From: JBCDBL01 sp039183635
Lineage (GTDB): Bacteria; Pseudomonadota; Alphaproteobacteria; Caulobacterales; Parvularculaceae
Length of the DNA stretch: 38,269 nucleotides
Reading direction: 5' to 3'
NCBI GenBank assembly: GCA_039183635.1
Contig: JBCDBL010000020.1
Span: 1 to 38,269, forward strand
Shown: in pieces, positions 15,160 through 21,730 of the stretch
Layout: each line of letters starts with the position of its first letter
How positions within the stretch are numbered: the stretch's first letter is position 1
The notes under the pieces: generated by a model
Databases searched by the model: none
What the model saw: the letters and a program-made list of their open reading frames with translations, nothing else
Told to the model about the DNA's origin: nothing
Made by a program: the position numbers and the translations under genes

Positions 15160-16464
15160 CTACTGGTAAATCGGGAATCGGGAGGTGAGCGCGATCACTT
15201 TTTCGCGAACAGCGGCCTCAACGGCGCTATTGCCGTCCTCTCCGTTGACGGACAAACCGTTCAACACCTCGATCATCAATTCACCGACCTGGCGGAACTC
15301 CGCTTCGCCGAAACCGCGGCTCGTGCCCGCCGGGGTGCCGACGCGAATGCCGGAGGTCACCATCGGTTTTTCAGGATCGAAAGGAATGCCGTTTTTGTTG
15401 CAGGTCATGAACGCCCGCTCCAGGCTTTCCTCCGCCGCACGCCCGGTAAGCCCCTTGGGCCGGAGGTCGATCAGCGCCACATGGCTGTCCGTGCCGCCGG
15501 AAACGACGGACACGCCCCCCTCCGTCAATGCTTCAGACAGCGCTTTCGCATTGCGCACAACCGAGGCGACATAAGACTTAAACTCCGGCCGCAACGCTTC
15601 GCCAAAGGCGACGGCCTTCGCAGCGACGACGTGCATCAGCGGGCCGCCTTGAATACCGGGGAAAATCGCAGAGCGAAATTTCTTCGCAAGATCCGCATCG
15701 TTCGTCAGAATCATGCCGCCGCGCGGACCGCGCAAGGTTTTATGAGTCGTCGTCGTCGCCACATGGGCGTGATCCAGCGGGTTCGGATAAACGCCGCCGG
15801 CCACAAGGCCTGCGAAATGCGCCATATCGACCATGAAATAAGCGCCGACCGAATCGGCGATCTCCCGAAAACGCTTGAAATCGATAATGCGGGAATAGGC
15901 CGACGCCCCGGCGATAATGACTTTCGGCTTATGCTCCTCCGCCAAACGCGCCACCTGATCATAATCGATCAAATGGTCGTCCTCGCGCACGCCATAGTGC
16001 ACGGCGTTAAACCATTTGCCGGACTGATTGACTTTGGCGCCATGGGTCAAGTGCCCGCCGGCGGCCAGATCCATACCCAGGAACGTATCTCCGGGTTTCA
16101 TCAGGCTCATGAACACGGCCTGATTCGCTTGGCTGCCCGAATGGGGCTGCACAATAGCCTCAGTGCAATTGAAAAGCATTCTCGCCCGATCAATCGCCAA
16201 CTCCTCAGCGATGTCGACGAACTCGCAGCCGCCATAATATCTGCGTCCGGGATACCCTTCAGCGTATTTATTCGTCAGAACCGAGCCTTGCGCCTCCAAG
16301 ACGGCGCGCGAGACAATGTTTTCCGACGCAATCAGCTCGATTTGCTGCTGTTGACGCTCCGTCTCCAGACGCACGGATTTGAAAAGCTCCGGGTCTCGTG
16401 ACTCCAGAGTTTGTAAAAAGAAATCAGAAACGCCGTCATCCGACGGCAAATGAGCGCTGGTCAT
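15160..16464 (-). CDS. glyA: Serine hydroxymethyltransferase
   Basis: PLP enzyme that interconverts serine and glycine while charging tetrahydrofolate with a one-carbon unit. Of its 434 residues, ELIASENIVS (43-52), NKYAEGYPGRRYYGG (65-79) and the PLP-binding segment TTTTHKTLRGPRGG (237-250, Schiff-base Lys242) are diagnostic. The start is ATG 16464 with GGAG nine bases upstream; an in-frame TTG 15 bases earlier is less likely. It heads a four-gene minus-strand cluster with nrdR, nusB and thiL, and is read away from the AT-rich region before mucR. Confidence 0.98.
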   Translation of the reverse strand: MTSAHLPSDDGVSDFFLQTLESRDPELFKSVRLETERQQQQIELIASENIVSRAVLEAQGSVLTNKYAEGYPGRRYYGGCEFVDIAEELAIDRARMLFNCTEAIVQPHSGSQANQAVFMSLMKPGDTFLGMDLAAGGHLTHGAKVNQSGKWFNAVHYGVREDDHLIDYDQVARLAEEHKPKVIIAGASAYSRIIDFKRFREIADSVGAYFMVDMAHFAGLVAGGVYPNPLDHAHVATTTTHKTLRGPRGGMILTNDADLAKKFRSAIFPGIQGGPLMHVVAAKAVAFGEALRPEFKSYVASVVRNAKALSEALTEGGVSVVSGGTDSHVALIDLRPKGLTGRAAEESLERAFMTCNKNGIPFDPEKPMVTSGIRVGTPAGTSRGFGEAEFRQVGELMIEVLNGLSVNGEDGNSAVEAAVREKVIALTSRFPIYQ

Positions 16465-16928
16465 CGCCAAAAACTCCAAATCTTACCTTAAAGACGTTCC
16501 ATCTCTCACAAATATGGCGCCCGGCGCAAGCGCGACGCGTACATAAGCATAAGGTCTGACACGGTAATGAAGGTGCATTTTTCGATCATGATATGCACGA
16601 TGCTTACCCCCTAAGTCTATACACCAGCTCTTATATAATGGCCATATTTTGTAGGTTGGAAGAAAATACAGGGCTGCATAAATTACATGGAAATAAACGA
16701 CATGAAGTCAGTTATAACAAGTGTATTCTTATACGAATGAAGGCTGTGAAATACTCTAGGCAAGCAAGAACAAAGCGAATACAAATACTAAATTTGATTT
16801 CTCCAATAAATGTCCTTATTAAGGACGTGACTAAATCACGTTTTTGAAAAAATCGATATCTCTCGTTCGAATGATTTAGTCGGCATCACTCTTTACTAAC
16901 CATCACCATATACTTGAGGTTGTTACAT
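16465..16928. other. AT-rich divergent intergenic region glyA/mucR
   Basis: This 464-base gap is visibly AT-rich compared with its surroundings, above all from 16600 onward. It must hold the glyA promoter (minus) and the mucR promoter (plus). It contains an inverted repeat GTGCAT/ATGCAC (16573-16578, 16593-16598), a TATAAT box (16634-16639), a hairpin GTCCTT-ATT-AAGGAC (16812-16826), a terminator-like hairpin at 16825-16845, and a 10-bp inverted repeat GACTAAATCA/TGATTTAGTC (16829-16838, 16872-16881). An 84-codon open frame at 16593-16847 has no recognisable protein features. Known MucR proteins bind AT-rich DNA and often control their own gene, so autoregulation here is plausible. Confidence 0.7.
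16640..16845 (+). ncRNA. Candidate small RNA or mucR leader transcript
   Basis: A perfect TATAAT (16634-16639) could start a plus-strand transcript near 16646. About 200 bases later, ACGTGA-CTAAA-TCACGT (16825-16841) followed by TTTTT resembles an intrinsic terminator. No convincing -35 box is seen, the stem is only six pairs, and the segment could instead be part of the mucR leader or a DNA-binding site. Confidence 0.28.
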
Positions 16929-17384
16929 ATGGCGGAACAAGAAACCCTACAACAAATAAGCGCCGAAGAGACACTTAGGCTTACGACGGATATTGTCGCA
17001 GCATACTTGAGCAACAATACGTTAAATTCGGAACAAATTCCTGAAGTCATCCGTAACGTTCACGCCGCGCTTGGCGATGTCGGAGGCGCGTCTTTAGCGG
17101 ACCAGCCGACAAACCAAAAGCCAGCTGTGCCTATAAAAAAATCCGTTACGGCCGACTACATAATTTGCTTAGAAGACGGCAAAAAACTGAAGATGCTGAA
17201 ACGCTACCTGCGTTCCCAGTATAATATGTCGCCTGAAGACTATCGTAAAAAATGGGGCCTGCCTGCGGACTATCCGATGGTCGCGCCGAACTACGCCAAA
17301 CGCCGGTCGGAGTTCGCCAAACAAATAGGCCTTGGGCGTCAAGCGCGTAAAACCACAAAATCCAGAAAGCGCGCGCGCAAATAA
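16929..17384 (+). CDS. mucR: Ros/MucR family transcriptional regulator with degenerate zinc finger
   Basis: Global, H-NS-like regulator family of alphaproteobacteria controlling surface, motility and cell-cycle genes. The 151 residues have an N-terminal oligomerisation region (about 1-60), then the Ros/MucR domain: DYIICLEDGKKLKMLKRYL (76-94) and the diagnostic WGLPADYPMVAPNYAKRRSE (109-128), and a Lys/Arg-rich tail. In the zinc-site spacing only Cys80 remains; the second Cys position is Asp83, as in many MucR proteins, while both histidine positions are Tyr93 and Gln97/Tyr98. Zinc binding is therefore doubtful. Some Mesorhizobium homologues are known to fold without zinc. ATG 16929 has GAGG nine bases upstream. 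It converges on the DUF6898 gene. Confidence 0.93.
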   Translation: MAEQETLQQISAEETLRLTTDIVAAYLSNNTLNSEQIPEVIRNVHAALGDVGGASLADQPTNQKPAVPIKKSVTADYIICLEDGKKLKMLKRYLRSQYNMSPEDYRKKWGLPADYPMVAPNYAKRRSEFAKQIGLGRQARKTTKSRKRARK

Positions 17385-17407
17385 GTATGCGTCTTAAGAT
17401 GAACTGC

Positions 17408-17443
17408 AAAAACGGTCAGGCGAGCCAACCTGGCCGTTTTTTT
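17408..17443. terminator. Bidirectional intrinsic terminator shared by mucR and the DUF6898 gene
   Basis: The stem AACGGTCAGG (17411-17420) pairs with CCTGGCCGTT (17429-17438), with one G-U pair and an 8-base loop. A T-run follows on the plus strand and an A-run precedes it, so it also ends in U's on the minus strand. It lies 24 bases after the mucR stop. The last codons and stop of the convergent gene are inside it. Confidence 0.88.
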
Positions 17444-17643
17444 GTTTTGCGGGATTTTTCCGTTCTGCGTTCGAGTTTTTTATTCAACTTCGCAAGAGCG
17501 AGACGCTCGAGGTCGTGTCGCGCCGCGGTTGCAGGTCCCACAACAGCAGTTTCCACCCCGCTTGCACCGTCGATCGCACTAACTTTCATAGTGTCGCCTA
17601 GCGCAATGTACTCAAAGTAAACGGCCTTTTCAGAGTCTTTCAT
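17416..17643 (-). CDS. DUF6898 family protein
   Basis: A 75-residue protein of a small alphaproteobacterial family of unknown function. The core reads VYFEYIALGDTMKVSAIDG (8-26), then SGVETAVVGPATA and a helix DLERLALAKLNKKL (44-57). This beta-strand-rich start followed by one helix is the family pattern, which I recognise as DUF6898. The tail (58-75) is Lys/Arg-rich. ATG 17643 has GGAG six bases upstream. The final six codons lie within the terminator hairpin shared with mucR. Its neighbour upstream is hemA, separated by palindromic repeats. Confidence 0.8.
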   Translation of the reverse strand: MKDSEKAVYFEYIALGDTMKVSAIDGASGVETAVVGPATAARHDLERLALAKLNKKLERRTEKSRKTKKRPGWLA

Positions 17644-17655
17644 CCGCCGCTCCCC

Positions 17656-17776
17656 AGAGCGTGTTGCGTAAAAAGCGGATACCGGTTTTTGCGCAAAAGG
17701 TCGAACAATTGCTCGACCGTCAAAACAAATATCTAAAGCACGCCCCTGTGAAACCGATTAAACGAGACGTGCTCTA
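17656..17776. repeat. Two adjoining alphaproteobacterial intergenic palindromic repeats
   Basis: Unit 1 (about 17656-17700) carries the AAAAAGCGG...CCGGTTTTTGCGC dyad. Unit 2 (about 17733-17776) has inverted ends, AAAGCACG facing CGTGCTCT, around a GAAACCGATTAAACG core. Both resemble short intergenic repeats that I recall being common in Rhizobiales and relatives. Between them is the near-palindrome GGTCGAACAATTGCTCGACC (17699-17718). The terminal CTA on the plus strand (17774-17776) is the hemA stop codon on the minus strand. Confidence 0.75.
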
Positions 17777-19006
17777 GGCGACTTGAATGGCGTTTGTGTT
17801 ACGTTTCAGCTCGCATTCCGCCCAAAGCAGTTTAAGGGCGCAGATCAACTCGGTCATATCTTCATCCGTATGCAAAGGAGACGGAGTAAACCTTAAACGC
17901 TCCGTACCTTTAGGAACAGTCGGATAATTGATCGGCTGGACATATATATCATGCCTTTCCAACAAGATGTCGGAGATGCGCTTGCAATGGACAGGATCGC
18001 CCACAAGAAGGGGTACAATATGACTTTCCGACGGCATGACGGGAAGACCGGATTCTTCCATCAGTCGCTTCAATGTCGCTGCGCGCTCCTGATGACTGTC
18101 GCGTTCCGTGTTCGAAGCCTTCAGGTGACGCACGCTGGCGATAGCGCCGGCCGCAAGCACCGGCGACAATGATGTTGTAAATATGAACCCCGGCGCATAG
18201 GAGCGAACGGTGTCGATAAATGCGGCGCTGCCCGCGATGTATCCGCCCATAACGCCGAACGCCTTGCCTAGCGTGCCTTCGATAACATCGACGCGGCTGG
18301 CGACGCCGTCGCGCTCGGACACGCCGCCGCCGCGGGCGCCGTAAAGACCAACAGCATGCACTTCGTCAAGGTACGTAAACGCATTATATTTTTCCGCAAG
18401 ATCGCAAATCGCGCCAATGGGGGCGATGTCGCCGTCCATGGAATAAACGGATTCAAAAGCGATAACTTTCGGCGTGTCGAGCGGATACTCTTGAAGCAGG
18501 TCTTCCAAATGCTCTAGATCGTTGTGCCGCCAGATCCGTTTGGTGCATTTGCCGTGGCGAATGCCCTCGATCATGGAGGCGTGATTTAATTCGTCGGAAA
18601 TAATGACGCAATCAGGAAGAATACGCGCCAGCGTCGACAGCGCCGCTTCGTTTCCGACATAGCCCGATGTGAACAAGAGCGCCGCTTCCTTGCCATGCAA
18701 ATCGGCGAGTTCGTCTTCAAGCATCACATGGTAGTGAGTCGTACCGGCGATGTTGCGGGTGCCCCCCGCCCCGGCGCCGACATTTTCAATCGCATCGTGC
18801 ATGGCCTTTACCACGGACGGGTGTTGCCCCATGCCCAGATAGTCGTTGCTGCACCAAACCGTGATTTCGCGAACGCCGCCCTCTCCGTGAAACTTGGCCT
18901 TAGGGAAAGAGCCTTTGCGCCGCTCCAGGTCTGCAAAAACTCTGTATCGTCCCTCGTTTTTCACCGCATTTAGGGCTGCTTGAAACGCCTGATCGTATTT
19001 TTTCAT
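17774..19006 (-). CDS. hemA: 5-aminolevulinate synthase
   Basis: Condenses glycine and succinyl-CoA to 5-aminolevulinate, the first step of tetrapyrrole synthesis by the Shemin (C4) route used by alphaproteobacteria. The 410 residues start MKKYDQAFQAALNAVKNEGR, as in known homologues. They include NDYLGMGQHP (54-63), DEVHAVGLYG (214-223) and the PLP-lysine motif EGTLGKAFGVMGGY (243-256) with Lys248. The frame extends upstream to a GTG, but ATG 19006 fits homologues best. Its TAG stop lies at the end of a palindromic repeat. It is not adjacent to ppk or rpoN but forms a heme locus with ldtR and hemB. A weak promoter pattern (TTGAAT, 15 bases, TACAAT) is at 19109-19135. Confidence 0.98.
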   Translation of the reverse strand: MKKYDQAFQAALNAVKNEGRYRVFADLERRKGSFPKAKFHGEGGVREITVWCSNDYLGMGQHPSVVKAMHDAIENVGAGAGGTRNIAGTTHYHVMLEDELADLHGKEAALLFTSGYVGNEAALSTLARILPDCVIISDELNHASMIEGIRHGKCTKRIWRHNDLEHLEDLLQEYPLDTPKVIAFESVYSMDGDIAPIGAICDLAEKYNAFTYLDEVHAVGLYGARGGGVSERDGVASRVDVIEGTLGKAFGVMGGYIAGSAAFIDTVRSYAPGFIFTTSLSPVLAAGAIASVRHLKASNTERDSHQERAATLKRLMEESGLPVMPSESHIVPLLVGDPVHCKRISDILLERHDIYVQPINYPTVPKGTERLRFTPSPLHTDEDMTELICALKLLWAECELKRNTNAIQVA

Positions 19007-19173
19007 ATTATTCTCGCCGTTCGACGTTGCCGCCACTATGCGTCAAATAAAGTAAAGTTGGGATTACGAATGTCGAATTTCCCCAGGTTTGACTCTGACT
19101 TACATCAAATTGTAGCCAGCGTCGCCGTGATTCAAGCGGCGCGAAATGTCGCAACCGACCGAAATATAACAAA

Positions 19174-19197
19174 AAAGCCGCCTTGAAAGGCGGCTTT
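19174..19197 (-). terminator. Intrinsic terminator downstream of ldtR
   Basis: AAAGCCGCCTT (19174-19184) pairs with AAGGCGGCTTT (19187-19197). On the minus strand the stem is followed by a run of T's. It sits 27 bases after the ldtR stop and before the hemA promoter region, so it separates the two transcripts. Confidence 0.88.
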
Positions 19198-19223
19198 AGC
19201 GAAAATGGATAAATAAGACGACG

Positions 19224-19742
19224 CTAAAGGCGGTAGCGGATTTGGTCGCCCCAAAAACGTTCTAACCGCAACAACGCCTTGTTGGTTGATTCCATCAACT
19301 CCATATCGACGCCGCCAACCTCCACGACAGATCCCAGATGACGCTCGAACAGTGATTTCACATGATCGGAAACCTCCCGGCCCGAAGCGGTCAGACTTAC
19401 TCGAACCGATCTGCGGTCAGCGTCAGAGCGCTGGTGATTAATGTAGCCGGATTCAACAAGTTTTTTCAGATTGTAAGATACATTCGAGCCAAGATAATGG
19501 CCGCGGGAGCGCAGCTCGCCCGCGGTGAGTTCCTGGTCGCCAATGTTGTACAGCAGCAATGCCTGGACGGAATTTATATCCGTTTGACCCAAGCGCTCCA
19601 GCTCATCTTTGATGACGTCAAGAAGTTGACGATGCAATCTCTCGATAAGGGTGAGAAGCTTTAAGTACCCTTCCGAGAGGTGCTCCGGCGCCCCTGCGTC
19701 GTCAGTGGTGTTTGTGGTTTGGTAGACCGCTTCAACAGACAT
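19224..19742 (-). CDS. ldtR: MarR-family winged-helix regulator LdtR
   Basis: A 172-residue winged-helix regulator. The segments LTLIERLHRQLLDVIKDEL (30-48), DINSVQALLLYNIGDQELTA, YLGSNVSYNLKKLVESGYI and DRRSVRVSLT match the LdtR group, and the end RLERFWGDQIRYRL is typical. LdtR proteins in Liberibacter and rhizobia respond to small ligands and control cell-wall L,D-transpeptidase and stress genes. Here it has its own terminator and is divergent from hemB, with hemA behind it, so control of heme genes or autoregulation from the shared 117-base region is possible but not shown. The ATG is at 19742. Confidence 0.9.
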   Translation of the reverse strand: MSVEAVYQTTNTTDDAGAPEHLSEGYLKLLTLIERLHRQLLDVIKDELERLGQTDINSVQALLLYNIGDQELTAGELRSRGHYLGSNVSYNLKKLVESGYINHQRSDADRRSVRVSLTASGREVSDHVKSLFERHLGSVVEVGGVDMELMESTNKALLRLERFWGDQIRYRL

Positions 19743-19859
19743 GGCTTAATGCGCCCCTTCGTACTCAACATATTGTGCGCGTGAAAATCTACTTTGTTTT
19801 AAACGCGAACCTCTAAAGACATGTTAAAGGGCGATACAAGTTTTTAAGGAAGTTCGATA

Positions 19860-20885
19860 ATGACTAAGGATCACCTCCCCAATTCGTTAACCATAGGCGC
19901 CTACCCGGCGATACGGATGCGGCGGACCAGAGCCGCGGATTGGTCCCGTCGACTTTGTGCAGAGACCCGCCTTAACGCAAATGACCTGATTTGGGCCGTC
20001 GTCGTGAGGAGCGGTGAAAATATGGAGGAGCCCGTTCCCTCTATGCCGGGCGTAAACCGCCTCAGCATCGATCGACTTGTGGAGGCCGCCAAGACCGCGC
20101 GTGATCTTGGCGTTCCGGCGATCGCCATCTTCCCGTATACAGCCGCCGAAGACCGAACGCCCGATGGGCGCGAAGCGCTTAACGAAGATAATCTCATGTG
20201 CAAGGCGGCCCGGGCTGTCAAAGCCGCCGTTCCCGACATCGGCTTGATCTGCGACGTCGCCCTCGACCCTTATACCGACCACGGCCATGACGGTCTTATG
20301 GAAGGCGATGAGATAGTAAACGACGCCACGATCGAGGTGCTGATCCGCCAGTCCATTGTCCAGGCGAAGGCCGGATACGACGTCGTCGCCCCCTCGGACA
20401 TGATGGACGGTCGCATCGGGGCCATTCGCGCCGCCCTGGAAAGCGAAGGTTACGTCAACGTTCAAATCATGTCCTATGCCGTGAAATACGCCTCGGCGTT
20501 TTACGGCCCGTATCGCGACGCCATCGGATCGAAAGGCGTCCTGAAAGGCGACAAAAAAACCTATCAGATGAATCCCGCAAACAGAGATGAAGGCCTCAGG
20601 GAAGTTGCGCTCGATCTCGCAGAAGGCGCCGACAGCGTCATTGTGAAACCAGGCCTGCCTTATCTCGATATGATTACGAGGGTGAAGGACGCATTCGGCG
20701 TTCCGACCATGGCCTTTCAGGTCTCCGGAGAGTACGCCATGCTCACAGCGGCGGGCCAAAACGGGTTGCTCGACAAAGATGCTGCGATGATGGAGAGCCT
20801 GGCCTGTTTTAAAAGGGCCGGCGCGGACGGCATAATCTCTTATTTCGCCTTAGAAGCAGCAAGAAAACTTAACAATAAAAATTAA
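19860..20885 (+). CDS. hemB: Porphobilinogen synthase (delta-aminolevulinic acid dehydratase)
   Basis: Joins two 5-aminolevulinate molecules to porphobilinogen, the step after HemA. The 341 residues carry the two active-site lysines, Lys209 in SYAVKYASAFYGP and Lys263 in VKPGLPYLD. The metal region reads ICDVALDPYTDHGHDG (130-145), with aspartates replacing the zinc-binding cysteines, so this is the magnesium-type enzyme. ATG 19860 has AAGGA eight bases upstream. It is divergent from ldtR and followed by an AT-rich gap without an obvious terminator, facing the flavin reductase gene. Confidence 0.98.
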   Translation: MTKDHLPNSLTIGAYPAIRMRRTRAADWSRRLCAETRLNANDLIWAVVVRSGENMEEPVPSMPGVNRLSIDRLVEAAKTARDLGVPAIAIFPYTAAEDRTPDGREALNEDNLMCKAARAVKAAVPDIGLICDVALDPYTDHGHDGLMEGDEIVNDATIEVLIRQSIVQAKAGYDVVAPSDMMDGRIGAIRAALESEGYVNVQIMSYAVKYASAFYGPYRDAIGSKGVLKGDKKTYQMNPANRDEGLREVALDLAEGADSVIVKPGLPYLDMITRVKDAFGVPTMAFQVSGEYAMLTAAGQNGLLDKDAAMMESLACFKRAGADGIISYFALEAARKLNNKN

Positions 20886-21029
20886 TTACCTATTCTTCTT
20901 CAGATATTAGATTAAAATTTATTAGGCCAATACATAATCGGATTTCAGCTAATTTCGCCCGCTCCCTGCCGTTTTTGCGCTGACTGCGGAAGACAAGACC
21001 AGTGAGCCGCATTTGCCCGGGACCTGCGC

Positions 21030-21515
21030 TTAGTCGACTTTTGGCCCTGCACGATAATCGCTGCGGTAGTAGAGCAACGGCGAAGCATTGTCAGCGTGGG
21101 CGTACTTCACGACCCGTCCGACAAGGATGTCATGGTCGCCGGCCGGGTACCGATTCTCAACTTTGCAATCGAGATAGGCCAGACAGCCGGGCAGGATCGG
21201 CGCGCCGGTCTTCCACGCCTCCGCCTCGCCTGCAGCGATCACATGGCGGTCCTGCGCTGCAAACCTTTGCGATACATCCACTTGATGAGCGCCAAGAATG
21301 TTGACCGCATAATGGTCAGAAGCGTTAAAAGCCTTATAAACGCTCGCCGTTTTCTCAATGCACCATAACACCAATGGCGGCTCAAGCGACACAGACGTAA
21401 ACGAATTGATTGTAATGCCGACGGACGCAGCGCCTGGAGGCGAACACGTCGCCACGGCGATTCCCGTAGCGTAACGCGCCAAAGCGTCACGTAAATGTCT
21501 ATGCTCTTCCGTCAT
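21030..21515 (-). CDS. Flavin reductase family protein (FMN-binding split barrel)
   Basis: A 161-residue protein of the flavin reductase-like family, which reduces FMN or FAD with NAD(P)H and often supplies two-component monooxygenases. Motifs: LRDALARYATGIAVAT (8-23), SVGITINSFTSVSLEPPLVL (31-50), then an AVNILG segment and a C-terminal GDHDILVGRV and PLLYYRSDYR. No oxygenase partner is nearby, so the physiological role is unknown. The ATG at 21515 lacks a strong Shine-Dalgarno sequence. It is divergent from the SLC13-type transporter and convergent with hemB. Confidence 0.88.
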   Translation of the reverse strand: MTEEHRHLRDALARYATGIAVATCSPPGAASVGITINSFTSVSLEPPLVLWCIEKTASVYKAFNASDHYAVNILGAHQVDVSQRFAAQDRHVIAAGEAEAWKTGAPILPGCLAYLDCKVENRYPAGDHDILVGRVVKYAHADNASPLLYYRSDYRAGPKVD

Positions 21516-21730
21516 TGGCGATCTTTCTGTATGCCGAAGCGCTGCGGCATGGACGAGAACCGCTTGTCTGTCAACCGCTTGCCATTATCGAAGAAAAATG
21601 TCTCCATTCTTAAAATAGGCGACTCGACGCCTTGCAGCGCCCAACAATAACAACGTACGTCGACGCCGAATGCAAAACCGATTGATTGAGCGATGGACTT
21701 ACGAACGAGGCGCTAAGGACTGATTTTTCC

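Noticed and set aside
14785..16401. Plus-strand open frame of 538 codons antisense to nrdR and glyA
   Set aside because: It spans two well-supported genes and their junction, and its composition is typical of antisense shadows.
16593..16847. 84-codon open frame upstream of mucR
   Set aside because: AT-rich DNA gives open frames by chance; no Shine-Dalgarno sequence, no family resemblance, and the stop lies in a hairpin T-tract. Kept only as possible leader or small RNA.
19060..19110. Possible FNR/FnrL box upstream of hemA (TTGAC ... ATCAA)
   Set aside because: The half-sites are separated by 10 bases instead of the 4 of the FNR consensus.
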